The position numbers and the translations under genes were made by a program. The notes under the pieces were generated by a model. It was not told where the DNA came from, did not search any database, and saw only the letters and a list, made by a program, of their open reading frames with translations. From an uncultured Pelagibacteraceae bacterium (GTDB lineage Bacteria; Pseudomonadota; Alphaproteobacteria; Pelagibacterales; Pelagibacteraceae), in the NCBI GenBank assembly GCA_902594255.1, contig CACJLN010000008.1, positions 1-54,268 of the forward strand: a DNA stretch of 54,268 nt, given 5' to 3'. Each line of letters opens with the position of its first letter. The stretch's first letter is position 1. Shown piece by piece: positions 26,895-37,248 of the stretch.

Positions 26895-28046
26895 GTGAAT
26901 TTTAAACTTAAAGACATTGTTCCTCAACTAATCACAGTTTTAGCTGTAATTTTTATATTTGGTTTTTTTACTTACAATGCCCAAATAAATATGGAAAACA
27001 GAGGGATTGATTTTGGATATGGTTTTCTGTCTCAAGAGTCCTCATTTGATGTTCAATTCTCTTTGATTGAATATGATGGATCTCATTCTTATTTTAGAGC
27101 GTATTTGGTTGGTTTATTAAATACTATTTTAGTTTCTGTAATCGGAATTATTATTGCAACTATTCTTGGAGTAATAGTTGGTGTTGCACGATTATCACCA
27201 AATTACTTAATAAATAAATTTGCTGCATTCTATGTGGAATTTTTTAGAAACATTCCCTTATTGCTACAAATATTTTTTTGGTATTTTGCTGCTCTTAGAG
27301 CGTTACCTTTGCCACAAGACGCTGAAGCAATTTTTGGTGTTTTTTTTCTTACAATTAAAGGATTATATGTCCCAGCTTTTATCTGGCAAAATTTAAGCAT
27401 CTTTTTATACTCTATTGTTGCCGCAGCATTAGCAATTATTATTATAAGAATTCATGCTAAGAAAGTTCAAGAAAATCAGGGAAAACAAATTCCAGTTTTT
27501 TATATTTCGTTGGGATTGCTATTCATTATTCCACTTCTAAGTTTTTTTATAGGTGGAGTTAGTCTTTCATTTGAAGTTCCTGTGCTTAAACAATTAGCAA
27601 CTACATCTTTTATATATGAGGGTGGAGTGAGTTTACCACCTGAGTTAATTGCATTGACATTATCTTTATCTCTTTACACTGCAACTTTTATAGCTGAATG
27701 TGTTAGAGCTGGAATACAAGGAGTTGGTAAAGGTCAAAAAGAAGCTGCAGCATCAATCGGATTAACACCTAATCAGGTGCTAAAATTAGTGATTATGCCT
27801 CAAGCCTTAAGAATAATAATTCCACCAACAACTAATCAGTACCTAAATTTAACAAAAAATTCTTCATTGGCGGCGGCTATAGCTTATCCAGATTTAGTTT
27901 TAGTATTTGCAGGTACAGCATTAATGCAAACTGGTAAAGCGATTGAAATAGTATCAATCACTATGTTCACGTATCTCACTTTAAGTATATCAATTTCAAT
28001 ACTAATGAATTGGTACAATAAAAGAATAGCAATCCAGGAAAAATAA
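26895..28046 (+). CDS. aapQ: General L-amino acid ABC transporter permease AapQ (YhdX)
   Basis: One of two membrane permease subunits. The 383 residues have about eight hydrophobic helices and the typical HisM/AapQ features: YFRAYLVGLLNTILVSVIG, VEFFRNIPLLLQIFFWYF, and the EAA loop GVGKGQKEAAASIGLTPNQ that contacts the ATPase. The start is GTG at 26895. It follows the terminator by 24 bases and overlaps aapM by one base. Confidence 0.93.
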   Translation: MNFKLKDIVPQLITVLAVIFIFGFFTYNAQINMENRGIDFGYGFLSQESSFDVQFSLIEYDGSHSYFRAYLVGLLNTILVSVIGIIIATILGVIVGVARLSPNYLINKFAAFYVEFFRNIPLLLQIFFWYFAALRALPLPQDAEAIFGVFFLTIKGLYVPAFIWQNLSIFLYSIVAAALAIIIIRIHAKKVQENQGKQIPVFYISLGLLFIIPLLSFFIGGVSLSFEVPVLKQLATTSFIYEGGVSLPPELIALTLSLSLYTATFIAECVRAGIQGVGKGQKEAAASIGLTPNQVLKLVIMPQALRIIIPPTTNQYLNLTKNSSLAAAIAYPDLVLVFAGTALMQTGKAIEIVSITMFTYLTLSISISILMNWYNKRIAIQEK

Positions 28047-29488
28047 TGTCTAAAAAAAATTTTTTAAAACCAGATAAATCAAATTTATATACTTATCTGT
28101 ATTTAGGTTCATTTTTATTTTTTATAAGTATTCTAGATGTATTCCTTAATTCTTTTTTTAAGCTTAATTTAACTGGATTTTTACCAAATTTCTTAAGTTT
28201 TTTGTTACCATTAATTTTAGGTTTTATAGGTTTGCATTTTATAAGAATAGAATACAGCGGTATTAACAAGTTAGATTTATTAAATAAACACATAAATACT
28301 AATAACTTTAATGCTATTCTTTCTTTACTAATAATATTTGTAATAATTAAATCTTTACCTCCTTTGCTTAGTTGGTTTGTAATAGATGCGAGCTTTGCAG
28401 GTGACTCAAAAGATGTTTGCTCCGGCTCAGGCGCTTGTTGGACTTATATAAAAGTTTGGATCAGAAGGTTTATGTATGGAATGTACCCAAATGCAGAACA
28501 ATGGAGAATAAATTTATCATTTGTAGCTTTAATGTTACTTGGATCTGTTGGTTATTTCGCTACAGATAGATTTAAAAAATATTTAACTCTCTATTATGTT
28601 GTAATTTATCCATTAATTGCCTTTTTATTTATCTTTTTCTTTATTTCAGGTGGTCCTGTTTTTTTTGATTTTTCTTATGGAATAATAGCGGCAATATTAT
28701 CAATCATAATTGGTTTTTTTGTTCCAAGTAAATTAAAATTTTATTATTTTTTAATCGTTCCTTTAGCACTCTATATAATCTTAAAATATTTTCTTTTTTT
28801 TGATGAATATATAGAATTAGGTAAGTTAGATGGTTTAAATTGGGTTGAAACAGGTGCTTGGGGAGGCTTATCATTAACATTCATAATTTCATTTTTCTGT
28901 CTAATTTTCTGCTTTCCTATTGGAATGGCATTTGCTCTTGGAAGAAGATCCGGCTTTCCATTAATAAGATATATATCAATTGGTTTCATTGAATTTTGGA
29001 GAGGAGTACCTTTAATTACGGTATTATTTATGTCGGCAGTAATGTTTCCAATGTTTTTACCAGCAGATTTTTTTATAGATAAATTAGTAAGATGCATTAT
29101 AGCGATTTCATTGTTTGAAGCAGCATATGTTGCTGAGGTTATTAGAGGAGGGCTTCAAGCTCTTCCTAGAGGTCAATATGAGGCTGCAAAATCATTAGGA
29201 ATGGGTTATTGGAGAATGCATATATTTGTAATTTTACCACAAGCATTAAAATTAGTTATTCCTGGGATTGCAAATACTTTTCTTGCATTAGTAAAGGATA
29301 CTCCATTAATTTTTGTAGTGGGTCTTTTGGAAATTGTAGGAATGCTTAATTTAGCAAAGACTAATCCAAAATGGTTAGGATTTGCAATGGAAGGTTATGT
29401 TTTCGCAGCAATAATTTTCTGGATTATTTGTTATGCAATGAGTAAATATAGTTATAATTTAGAACAAAAATATAAAACTGATAGATAA
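28046..29488 (+). CDS. aapM: General L-amino acid ABC transporter permease AapM (YhdY)
   Basis: The second permease subunit, 480 residues, longer than typical AapM because of an extended N-terminal membrane region. Features are a periplasmic segment with DSKDVCSGSGACWTYIKVW, FIEFWRGVPLITVLFMSAVMFP, and the EAA loop ALPRGQYEAAKSLGMGYWRMH. The CxGSGACW element is characteristic of AapM-type permeases. It ends three bases before aapP. Confidence 0.93.
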   Translation: MSKKNFLKPDKSNLYTYLYLGSFLFFISILDVFLNSFFKLNLTGFLPNFLSFLLPLILGFIGLHFIRIEYSGINKLDLLNKHINTNNFNAILSLLIIFVIIKSLPPLLSWFVIDASFAGDSKDVCSGSGACWTYIKVWIRRFMYGMYPNAEQWRINLSFVALMLLGSVGYFATDRFKKYLTLYYVVIYPLIAFLFIFFFISGGPVFFDFSYGIIAAILSIIIGFFVPSKLKFYYFLIVPLALYIILKYFLFFDEYIELGKLDGLNWVETGAWGGLSLTFIISFFCLIFCFPIGMAFALGRRSGFPLIRYISIGFIEFWRGVPLITVLFMSAVMFPMFLPADFFIDKLVRCIIAISLFEAAYVAEVIRGGLQALPRGQYEAAKSLGMGYWRMHIFVILPQALKLVIPGIANTFLALVKDTPLIFVVGLLEIVGMLNLAKTNPKWLGFAMEGYVFAAIIFWIICYAMSKYSYNLEQKYKTDR

Positions 29489-29491
29489 AAT

Positions 29492-30226
29492 ATGTCTGAA
29501 AGTATAATTCAAATTAGCAACATGAATAAATGGTTTGGTGATTTTCAAGTTTTAAAAGGTATTAATTTAGAAGTTAAACCAAAAGAAAAAATTGTTGTTT
29601 GTGGTCCATCTGGATCAGGTAAGTCAACATTAATCAGATGCATTAATAGATTAGAGGAGCATCAAGAGGGTAATATAATAGTCGATGGCACAGAATTAAC
29701 TGAAGATACAAAAAACATAGAGCAAATTAGAGCAGAAGTGGGGATGGTTTTTCAACAATTTAATTTATTTCCACATTTATCTATTTTAGATAATTGTACA
29801 CTAGCTCCCATATGGGTTAAAAAAATGCCAAAGAAAGAAGCTGAAGAATTAGCTCTAAAACATTTAGAAAGAGTTCAAATACTTGATCAAGCGCAAAAAT
29901 ATCCAGGTCAATTATCTGGTGGACAACAACAAAGATGTGCAATTGCTCGTGCTTTATGTATGGAGCCAAAAATTATGCTTTTTGATGAACCAACTTCAGC
30001 ATTAGATCCAGAAATGATTAAGGAAGTTCTTGATGTTATGGTTAATTTAGCAAAACAAGGAATGACTATGATAGTTGTTACCCATGAAATGGGTTTTGCA
30101 AAAGAGGTTGCAGATCAAATGATATTTATGGATGAAGGAATGATAGTAGAAAAGGCTGATACCAAAGAGTTTTTCGCTAATCCAAAGAGCGATAGGACAA
30201 AACTTTTTTTAAGCCAGATACTATAG
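29492..30226 (+). CDS. aapP: General L-amino acid ABC transporter ATP-binding protein AapP (YhdZ)
   Basis: The ATPase subunit, 244 residues. Walker A is GPSGSGKST, the Q loop follows in [15 protein letters not shown], the ABC signature is [15 protein letters not shown], Walker B is [15 protein letters not shown], and the switch His is in VTHEMG. It closes the aapJQMP operon; the gene order matches the general amino-acid permease of rhizobia. Confidence 0.96.
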   Translation: MSESIIQISNMNKWFGDFQVLKGINLEVKPKEKIVVCGPSGSGKSTLIRCINRLEEHQEGNIIVDGTELTEDTKNIEQIRAEVGMVFQQFNLFPHLSILDNCTLAPIWVKKMPKKEAEELALKHLERVQILDQAQKYPGQLSGGQQQRCAIARALCMEPKIMLFDEPTSALDPEMIKEVLDVMVNLAKQGMTMIVVTHEMGFAKEVADQMIFMDEGMIVEKADTKEFFANPKSDRTKLFLSQIL

Positions 30227-30388
30227 ATATAAGTAAATTCAAGCTATTTTTGTCAAATAATATCCTAAGTATTGCTTGACATAAATTCTAGATAGTAGGT
30301 TTTTCTTAAAAAATTAAAAAAAAATTTAGTTGCAGGTAAGTTTAAAAACTTGTTCAATCTTATTTTAATAAAATTAAGAGGGGTCTTA

Positions 30389-30760
30389 ATGGAAGATAAT
30401 TTTAATAAGCATTTAGGAAACAAACTAAAGCTTAGAAGACTAGCATTAGGTTTAACACAAACAAAAGTTGCGAAGGCCATAAACGTGACCTTCCAACAGA
30501 TTCAAAAATATGAGAAGGGCACCAACGGAGTAAGTTCAATAAGATTATTACAGCTTTCAAACTATTTAAAAGTACCGATCAATTATTTCTTTGAGGATTT
30601 TTCAGAATATTTACTTAATTTAGAAAAGTCTCAAGAAGGGCATCTTAATGTAAATTATAATTTTTTGACTAAAGTTTATTCAGAATTAACAGTAGATCAA
30701 AAAATTAAGTTTAATAAATCTCTTCAAGCGAATAATCAAACAGCGACTAAGGTTGGTTAA
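30389..30760 (+). CDS. XRE-family transcriptional regulator, small
   Basis: A 123-residue protein with a Cro/C1-type HTH at about residues 12-66 (KLRRLALGLTQTKVAKAINVTFQQIQKYEKG). The C-terminal tail has no known sensor domain. I use the ATG at 30389 because AAGAGGGG precedes it; an upstream ATG at 30350 would add 13 unrelated residues. Its gene follows the amino-acid transporter but is separated by 162 bases with no gene. An inverted repeat TGTCAA (30251-30256) and TTGACA (30276-30281) lies in that gap and may be its operator. The stop is one base from the 3' end of tRNA-Asn on the other strand. Confidence 0.85.
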   Translation: MEDNFNKHLGNKLKLRRLALGLTQTKVAKAINVTFQQIQKYEKGTNGVSSIRLLQLSNYLKVPINYFFEDFSEYLLNLEKSQEGHLNVNYNFLTKVYSELTVDQKIKFNKSLQANNQTATKVG

Positions 30761-30761
30761 G

Positions 30762-30837
30762 TGGCTCCTCGGGCAGGACTCGAACCTGCGACCAATTGAT
30801 TAACAGTCAACTGCTCTACCAACTGAGCTACCGAGGA
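30762..30837 (-). tRNA. tRNA-Asn (anticodon GTT)
   Basis: Read on the minus strand, a 76-nt cloverleaf with acceptor stem TCCTCGG/CCGAGGA, D arm GCTC/GAGC, anticodon loop CTGTTAA giving GTT, T arm GCAGG-TTCGAGT-CCTGC, discriminator G and encoded CCA. It lies 49 bases after tRNA-Cys on the same strand and probably shares its promoter. Confidence 0.97.
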
Positions 30838-30886
30838 ATATAAAAAGCAAATTTACTTTCTTTTTAGACTAAAACAAGATTTTTTT

Positions 30887-30960
30887 TGGAGGCAACGCCC
30901 GGAATCGAACCGGGATACAAGGATTTGCAATCCTCTGCGTAACCATTCCGCCACGTTGCC
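30887..30960 (-). tRNA. tRNA-Cys (anticodon GCA)
   Basis: Minus-strand cloverleaf of 74 nt: acceptor GGCAACG/CGTTGCC, anticodon loop TTGCAAA giving GCA, T arm CCCGG-TTCGATT-CCGGG, discriminator T and encoded CCA. First gene of a tRNA-Cys/tRNA-Asn pair. Confidence 0.97.
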
Positions 30961-30990
30961 TTATGTTTTAGGTAATAGCTACTCAGTTTT

Positions 30991-31019
30991 ATATAAAATT
31001 TTTAAGATTAGTCTATCAA
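30991..31019 (-). promoter_or_regulatory. Sigma-70 promoter of the tRNA-Cys/tRNA-Asn unit
   Basis: On the minus strand TTGATA and TTATAT are separated by 17 bases (TATATA at 18). The predicted start is about 24 bases before tRNA-Cys. The position and quality fit a stable-RNA promoter. Confidence 0.6.
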
Positions 31020-31039
31020 ATAACGTTTTAATTTGATTA

Positions 31040-31067
31040 TTGTTAATTTAGATTAATAAATTATAAA
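31040..31067 (+). promoter_or_regulatory. Candidate valS promoter
   Basis: TTGTTA and TATAAA are separated by 16 bases, the latter ending 15 bases before the valS ATG. This is a plausible sigma-70 promoter facing away from the tRNA promoter, though AT-rich DNA gives many chance matches. Confidence 0.4.
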
Positions 31068-31082
31068 CTAATTGTATCCAAG

Positions 31083-33707
31083 ATGAGTGATAAATATATA
31101 CATTCCAATGTAGAAGATAAGATTTATTCATATTGGGAAAAAAATAAACTATTTAGACCACAAAAAAATTCTAAAAAATTTTCAGTTGTAATCCCTCCAC
31201 CAAATGTGACAGGTAGTTTACACATGGGACATGCTCTAAATAATTCTATTCAAGACATGCTAGTTCGATATTATCGAATGAACAATTATGAAACTTTATG
31301 GCAACCAGGTACGGATCATGCTGGTATTGCTACTCAGGCTCTTGTAGAAAGGAAACTTGAAAATGAAAATCTAAATAAAAATACTCTTGGAAGAGAAAAA
31401 TTTATTGAAAAAGTTTGGGATTGGAAAAATCAGTATGGCGATATAATTATCAATCAATTAAAAAAACTAGGATGTTCATGTGATTGGTCTAGAAATGCAT
31501 TCACCATGGATGAAAATTTATCTAAATCTGTAATAAAAGTATTTGTTGAATTACACAAAAAGAAATTAATTTATAAAGCAGAAAAGTTAGTAAATTGGGA
31601 TACAGTATTAAAAACTGCAATTTCAGACTTAGAGGTAGATCAAAGAGAAATGAACTCTAAGATATACTACATTAAGTATCCAATAGATAAATCATCTGAA
31701 TTTATCACTATAGCCACAACAAGGCCTGAAACTATGCTTGGAGACACTGCTATTGCAGTTAATCCAAAAGATAAAAGATATAAAAATTTTGTTGGTAAAA
31801 CAGTAACCATACCTATTGTGGGTAGAAAAATTAAAATAATAAAAGACAATTACGCAGATCCAGAACAAGGAACTGGAGCATTAAAAATTACTCCTGCACA
31901 TGATTTTAATGATTATGATGTAGGACAGAGAAACAAACTCGCGATTATAAATATTTTTACAGAAGAAGGGAAAATAAACGATAATGCACCAAAAGATTAT
32001 GTAGGATTAGATAGATTTGATGCACGTAAAAAAATACTAAATGAACTTAAAGAAAAAGATTATTTTGTTAAAGAGGAAAATATAAAAAATAAGGTTCCTT
32101 ATGGAGACAGATCTAATTCTGTTATTGAGCCTTTTTTAACTGAGCAATGGTTTGTTGATGCAAAAAAATTAGCAGTTAAAGCAAAAAAAATTGTTAAATC
32201 TAAAAAAACAAATTTTTTTCCAAATAATTGGTCTAAAACTTATTTTCAATGGATGAATAATATTGAGCCTTGGTGTGTATCGAGGCAGCTGTGGTGGGGT
32301 CATCAAATCCCAGCGTGGTATGGACCTGATGATAGAATATTCGTTGCATTAAATGAGAAAGATGCAAGTAAACAAGCTAAGAAATATTATAAAAAAGAAG
32401 TAAAATTAGTTAGAGATCCTGACGTATTAGATACTTGGTTTTCTTCTGGTTTATGGCCATTTGCAACTTTAGGATGGCCAGATAAAAAAGATTTTGTAAA
32501 AAAGTTTTACCCAACAACAGTTTTAGTTACTGGTTTTGACATAATTTTTTTCTGGGTTGCTAGAATGATTATGTTTGGAATGGAATTTCTTAATAAAGAA
32601 CCTTTTAAAGACATCTATGTTCACGCTTTAGTAAGAGATGAAAAAGGACAAAAAATGTCTAAATCAAAAGGTAATGTTATTGATCCTTTAGATTTAATTC
32701 AAAAATATAGCGCAGATGCTTTACGATTTACATTACTTTCAATGGCCTCTCCTGGAACTGATGTTAAACTCTCTGAAGATAGAGTTAAAGGGTATAGAAA
32801 TTTTTTAAATAAATTGTGGAATGCTAATAATTTTTTAATCACAAATAAGTGCGATTTTAAAAAGACTGACAAAACACCAAAAATAACTTTAAATATCAAT
32901 AAATGGATTTATTCTGAATTAATAGAAATTAAAGATAAAATTCAAAAAAATATTAAAGACTACCGATTTGATGAGGCAGCAAAAAATGCGTATCAATTTG
33001 CTTGGCATTCATATTGTGATTGGTATATCGAGTTATCAAAAACAATCCTTTATTCAGATGATGAAAAGTCAAAAAAGGAGGTAAAAGAAGTATCAGCTTA
33101 TGTTTTTAAACAAATACTTATCATGCTTCATCCATTTATCCCATTTGTTACAGAGGAAATATGGTTAAAAAACAAGTTTGATAAATCGAATAAGAATTTC
33201 CTCATGTATAAAAACTGGCCTTCAGGTAAAATTAAAAAAGACAAATCTCAAAAAGATGTAGAGAAAATCATCAATATTATCTCAGAACTAAGATCGTTTA
33301 AAAATGAGTTAAATGTCAGCCCAGGTTCGTTTATAGATCTCTCTATGAATAAGATAGCTAAAAAAAATCGATCTTTGATGGATAATAATGAAATAATCTT
33401 GAAAAAACTTGGTCGTATCAATAATTTTTTTGAAAAAGACCAAGATCGTCCCTCTGCAACTCTTGTAATTTCAGGTGATATATTTAAGATTTACTTTGAC
33501 GAAAATGTTGACTTAAGTTTAATAAAAGAAAATTTACAAAAAAGACAAATTAAATATCAAGATGAATTAGATAAGATTTCACAACGATTATCCAATAAAG
33601 GATTTGTCGATAGGGCACCAAAAAATATTGTTGAACAAGAAAAAACTAACTATAGTAACCTAAGAAATGATATCAAAAAAATATCTTTAACAATTGAAAG
33701 TTTATAA
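31083..33707 (+). CDS. valS: Valine--tRNA ligase
   Basis: ValS charges tRNA-Val and edits mischarged threonine. The 874 residues include HIGH as [12 protein letters not shown] (near residue 43), an editing domain with [17 protein letters not shown], the [18 protein letters not shown] segment, [12 protein letters not shown], an anticodon-binding domain, and a C-terminal coiled-coil arm from about residue 805. The absence of a zinc-binding insertion is normal. Its stop and the ilvD start share one base. Confidence 0.97.
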   Translation: MSDKYIHSNVEDKIYSYWEKNKLFRPQKNSKKFSVVIPPPNVTGSLHMGHALNNSIQDMLVRYYRMNNYETLWQPGTDHAGIATQALVERKLENENLNKNTLGREKFIEKVWDWKNQYGDIIINQLKKLGCSCDWSRNAFTMDENLSKSVIKVFVELHKKKLIYKAEKLVNWDTVLKTAISDLEVDQREMNSKIYYIKYPIDKSSEFITIATTRPETMLGDTAIAVNPKDKRYKNFVGKTVTIPIVGRKIKIIKDNYADPEQGTGALKITPAHDFNDYDVGQRNKLAIINIFTEEGKINDNAPKDYVGLDRFDARKKILNELKEKDYFVKEENIKNKVPYGDRSNSVIEPFLTEQWFVDAKKLAVKAKKIVKSKKTNFFPNNWSKTYFQWMNNIEPWCVSRQLWWGHQIPAWYGPDDRIFVALNEKDASKQAKKYYKKEVKLVRDPDVLDTWFSSGLWPFATLGWPDKKDFVKKFYPTTVLVTGFDIIFFWVARMIMFGMEFLNKEPFKDIYVHALVRDEKGQKMSKSKGNVIDPLDLIQKYSADALRFTLLSMASPGTDVKLSEDRVKGYRNFLNKLWNANNFLITNKCDFKKTDKTPKITLNINKWIYSELIEIKDKIQKNIKDYRFDEAAKNAYQFAWHSYCDWYIELSKTILYSDDEKSKKEVKEVSAYVFKQILIMLHPFIPFVTEEIWLKNKFDKSNKNFLMYKNWPSGKIKKDKSQKDVEKIINIISELRSFKNELNVSPGSFIDLSMNKIAKKNRSLMDNNEIILKKLGRINNFFEKDQDRPSATLVISGDIFKIYFDENVDLSLIKENLQKRQIKYQDELDKISQRLSNKGFVDRAPKNIVEQEKTNYSNLRNDIKKISLTIESL

Positions 33708-35425
33708 TGCGGAAATTTAATAAGAGAAAATTACCAAGTAGACACACATCTTTAGGACCAGATAGAGCTCCTCATAGATCTTTTTATTATGCAATGGGTG
33801 AAACTGAGAAAGATGTATCAAAACCTTTCATAGGGGTTGTTTCTACATGGAACGAGGCTGCACCTTGCAATATTGCTTTAATGAGACAAGCTCAATCAGT
33901 TAAAAAAGGTGTAAGAGCTTCAGGAGGAACTCCAAGAGAATTTTGTACCATCACTGTTACTGATGGTATTGCAATGGGCCATGAAGGAATGAAATCTTCT
34001 CTCATTTCAAGGGAAGTTATTGCAGATAGTGCGGAGTTAACTGTAAGAGGTCATTGTTATGATGCATTAGTAGGTATTGCAGGTTGTGATAAATCTTTAC
34101 CAGGTTTAATGATGTCTATGGTTAGATTAAACGTACCAAGTGTTTTCATTTATGGAGGATCAATACTTCCGGGTAAATATAAAGGTAAAGATGTGACAGT
34201 TGTTGATGTTTTTGAGGCTGTTGGAAAACATTCATCAGGTCAAATGTCTGCAAAAGAATTAAGAAAATTGGAGTTAGTCGCATGTCCTACAGCTGGAGCT
34301 TGTGGTGGCCAATTTACTGCAAATACAATGGCCTGTGTATCAGAGGCTATTGGTTTAGCTTTACCTTATTCAGCTGGAACACCTGCTCCATATGAAGAAA
34401 GAGATAAATATGCAAAAGCTAGTGGTAGAATGGTAATGGAATTATTAGCTAAAAGAATTAAACCAAGAGATATCGTCACGAAAAAAGCATTAGAAAATGC
34501 TGCAACTATAGTTGCTGCTACAGGCGGTTCAACTAATGCAGCTTTGCACTTACCAGCAATTGCTAATGAAGCAGGAATTAAATTTGATTTAATGGATGTT
34601 GCAAAAATTTTTAAAAAAACTCCTTATCTTGCAGATTTAAAACCAGGTGGAAAATATGTTGCTAAAGATATGTGGTTAGCAGGTGGTGTACCAATGCTAC
34701 TGAAAACTCTTTATGATGGTGGTTATATTCATGGAGACTGCATGACAGTCACAGGTAAGACAATGAGAGAAAATCTTAAAGGAATTAAATTTAATCCAAA
34801 ACAAAAAGTTTTAAGAGCTTATAATAAACCCCTATCACCAGATGGTGGTGTTGTGGGACTAAAAGGGAATTTAGCCCCTGAAGGTGGAATAGTTAAAATT
34901 GCAGGATTAAAAAAATTACAATTTACAGGAAAGGCAAGATGTTTTGATAATGAAGAGAGTGCAATGAGAGCAGTTCAGAGCAGAAGATATAAAGATGGTG
35001 ATGTAATCATAATAAGATACGAGGGGCCAGTAGGTGGTCCGGGTATGAGAGAGATGCTTTCAACAACGGGCGCAATTTATGGTCAAGGCAAAGGAGAAAA
35101 AGTTGCTTTAATAACTGATGGAAGATTTTCAGGTGCAACTAGAGGTTTTTGTGTTGGTCATGTAGGACCTGAAGCTGCCTTAGGAGGACCGATTGCTCTT
35201 TTACGTAATGGTGATGTAATCGATATTGATGCCAAGAGAGGAACAATTAATGTTAGATTGACTAAAGCACAATTAGCTTCAAGAAGAAGAAGATGGAAGG
35301 CTAGAAAATCTGATTTTGGATCAGGTACACTTTGGAAATATGCACAGACAGTTGGTCCTGCATTTTTAGGTGCCCCAACTCATCCTGGTAAGAAAAAAGA
35401 AGTTAAAGACTATTCAAAAATTTAA
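33707..35425 (+). CDS. ilvD: Dihydroxy-acid dehydratase
   Basis: IlvD dehydrates dihydroxy acids in valine, leucine and isoleucine synthesis. Three cluster cysteines are visible, in [18 protein letters not shown] and [15 protein letters not shown], the pattern of the [2Fe-2S] class. Other motifs are [16 protein letters not shown] and GGPGMREML. The 572-residue length is normal. Codons for Gly, Ala and Arg are more frequent than in adjacent genes, consistent with strong expression. Sugar-acid dehydratases share this family, so a paralogue role is possible but less likely. Confidence 0.9.
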   Translation: MRKFNKRKLPSRHTSLGPDRAPHRSFYYAMGETEKDVSKPFIGVVSTWNEAAPCNIALMRQAQSVKKGVRASGGTPREFCTITVTDGIAMGHEGMKSSLISREVIADSAELTVRGHCYDALVGIAGCDKSLPGLMMSMVRLNVPSVFIYGGSILPGKYKGKDVTVVDVFEAVGKHSSGQMSAKELRKLELVACPTAGACGGQFTANTMACVSEAIGLALPYSAGTPAPYEERDKYAKASGRMVMELLAKRIKPRDIVTKKALENAATIVAATGGSTNAALHLPAIANEAGIKFDLMDVAKIFKKTPYLADLKPGGKYVAKDMWLAGGVPMLLKTLYDGGYIHGDCMTVTGKTMRENLKGIKFNPKQKVLRAYNKPLSPDGGVVGLKGNLAPEGGIVKIAGLKKLQFTGKARCFDNEESAMRAVQSRRYKDGDVIIIRYEGPVGGPGMREMLSTTGAIYGQGKGEKVALITDGRFSGATRGFCVGHVGPEAALGGPIALLRNGDVIDIDAKRGTINVRLTKAQLASRRRRWKARKSDFGSGTLWKYAQTVGPAFLGAPTHPGKKKEVKDYSKI

Positions 35426-35814
35426 TGAAAAAAAAAATTCTAATTGTAGTAGCTAATTATTACAAAGATATATCTAATGGATTATTATCAAGTTCGAAAA
35501 GATATATACCAAAAAGTTCAAATTTGAAGGTAATAGAAGTTCCGGGTGTTTTTGAAATTCCTATTACAATTAAAAAGAATATTAAAAAGTACGATGCGTT
35601 CATCGCTTTAGGATGTGTAATAAAAGGACAAACTCCTCATTTTGATTTTATTAGTCAGTCCTCAATTAACGCAATCATGAATTTATCTATAGATAATAAT
35701 AAACCGATTGGAAATGGTATAATTACCTGTTTAAATTTAAAACAAGCTAAAGTGAGAAAAAAAAAAGGTGCTGAAGCAACGAAAGCTATTTTATCGGTTC
35801 TAACGCAAAAATGA
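35425..35814 (+). CDS. ribH: 6,7-dimethyl-8-ribityllumazine synthase
   Basis: RibH forms the riboflavin precursor lumazine from ArP and DHBP, as a large icosahedral or decameric complex. The 129 residues are slightly short, with trimmed termini. The VVANYYKDISNGLL start, EVPGVFEIPITIKK, ALGCVIKGQTPHFDFI with the catalytic His, and PIGNGIITCLNLKQA are diagnostic. It overlaps nusB by ATGA, the classic ribH-nusB-thiL arrangement. Confidence 0.95.
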   Translation: MKKKILIVVANYYKDISNGLLSSSKRYIPKSSNLKVIEVPGVFEIPITIKKNIKKYDAFIALGCVIKGQTPHFDFISQSSINAIMNLSIDNNKPIGNGIITCLNLKQAKVRKKKGAEATKAILSVLTQK

Positions 35815-36206
35815 GAACTGCATTTAGCCCAAAAAATAATCCTAGAGTTATTATCATTCAAAAATTATATGGAAATTTTTTTAATTATGATGCTGAATTA
35901 TTATTTCCTAAACATAGATTTAAAAAGTTTATTAAAGATATAGTTCTAGGAACAATAGAAAGAGAAGAGGTTTTAATTGAAGAAATTAAAAAAACTTTTG
36001 GGAATGAATTAAATTTTGAAAAAATGGATAAAGTATTTCAAGTAATCTTAAAATCATTTACTTATGAAATTCTATATAAGCCAAACGTTTCTATAAATAT
36101 AATCATAAAAGAATATCTTGATGCGTCAAATTTTTTTTTAGAATTATCTCAAACCAAATATTTAAATGCATTAATAGATAAATTAGGGAAGAATTTGAGA
36201 TCCTAA
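35811..36206 (+). CDS. nusB: Transcription antitermination factor NusB
   Basis: NusB binds boxA RNA with S10 to prevent premature termination in rRNA operons. The 131 all-helical residues show weak sequence conservation (PRVIIIQKLYGNFF at the start, RSFTYE-like KSFTYEILYKPNVSINIIIKEYLDASNFF near the C-terminus). Context between ribH and thiL supports it. A divergent, Lys-rich version of the family. Confidence 0.85.
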   Translation: MRTAFSPKNNPRVIIIQKLYGNFFNYDAELLFPKHRFKKFIKDIVLGTIEREEVLIEEIKKTFGNELNFEKMDKVFQVILKSFTYEILYKPNVSINIIIKEYLDASNFFLELSQTKYLNALIDKLGKNLRS

Positions 36207-36207
36207 G

Positions 36208-37167
36208 ATGAATGAATTTAAAATTATTAATAATTACCTAAAAAAACTTGCAATTCACAATAATAGTTCACTCAATCTAAATGATGATGTTTTTTTCGAT
36301 AGGTCAAAAAAAATAGTGGTTTCAGTTGATACATATATCGAAGGTTCACACTTTGTTGATTTTAAAAAACCGGAATTAGTTATGAAAAAAATTATTAGAT
36401 CTTCTATATCAGATCTAATTTGTAAAGGAGTAACGCCTAAATACTACTTTATTGCTGGTGCTGGTAACAGATATTCTTTCACTCAATCTAATTTAAAAAA
36501 AATTTTAAAGTCACTTAGTCAAGAACAAAAAAAATATAAGATTTTTTTAGGTGGGGGTGATACAGTCTATTCGAAAAAACTTAGTTTTACTATAACTACA
36601 CTTGGTTATTCAAATAAAATAATTTCAAGAAATAATGCAAAATTATATGATGATATCTACGTGACTGGTAATCTAGGTGATAGTTTTATTGGTCTGCATA
36701 TTTTAAAAAAAAAAATTAAAGTCAAAAATGAAATAAAAAAATATTTTGAGAATAAGTATTATCATCCGTCTTTACATTTAAAATTTTCAAAAAAATTAAA
36801 TACATTTGCTAATACTTCTATTGATATATCTGATGGACTAATTACTGATTTAGAAAAACTAATTAATAAACAGAATTTATCATACAAATTATTTGTTGAT
36901 AAAATTCCGATTTCAAGTCAACTTAAAAAATTGATTTCCTTAAAAAAGACTAAAAAGAAGTTTTGTTTATCAAATGGAGATGATTATCAAATTTTATTTA
37001 CAGCAAAGCCCTCTAAAGAAAGAATCATAATAAATATCGCTAAATCATTGGGTGTTAAAATTTCAAAAATTGGAAAAATTTGTTCTCCATTAACTAAATC
37101 TGAAATTTTAGATCAAAAAGGGGTGAAAATTAAGCTAAAAACTAAAGGTTATATTCATAAATTTTAA
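36208..37167 (+). CDS. thiL: Thiamine-monophosphate kinase
   Basis: ThiL phosphorylates thiamine monophosphate to the active cofactor. The 319-residue ATP-grasp-like PurM-fold protein has the N-terminal acidic NLNDDVFF, VVSVDTYIEGSHF, SISDLICKGVTPKYYF, GGGDTVYSK, TGNLGDSFIGL and SIDISDGLITDLEKL motifs. It starts one base after nusB. In SAR11 thiamine precursors are taken up, so ThiL is a sensible retained step. Confidence 0.93.
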   Translation: MNEFKIINNYLKKLAIHNNSSLNLNDDVFFDRSKKIVVSVDTYIEGSHFVDFKKPELVMKKIIRSSISDLICKGVTPKYYFIAGAGNRYSFTQSNLKKILKSLSQEQKKYKIFLGGGDTVYSKKLSFTITTLGYSNKIISRNNAKLYDDIYVTGNLGDSFIGLHILKKKIKVKNEIKKYFENKYYHPSLHLKFSKKLNTFANTSIDISDGLITDLEKLINKQNLSYKLFVDKIPISSQLKKLISLKKTKKKFCLSNGDDYQILFTAKPSKERIIINIAKSLGVKISKIGKICSPLTKSEILDQKGVKIKLKTKGYIHKF

Positions 37168-37248
37168 AAGAAATCATTGCCTTTTATCTTCTTTTTTGTA
37201 TTGTGCGGATTTTAATAACTAACAACTAACAACTTAATTAAGGCTTTT

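Noticed and set aside
28771..29097. 108-codon frame opposite aapM
   Set aside because: Antisense to the conserved permease EAA and membrane regions; no support as a gene.
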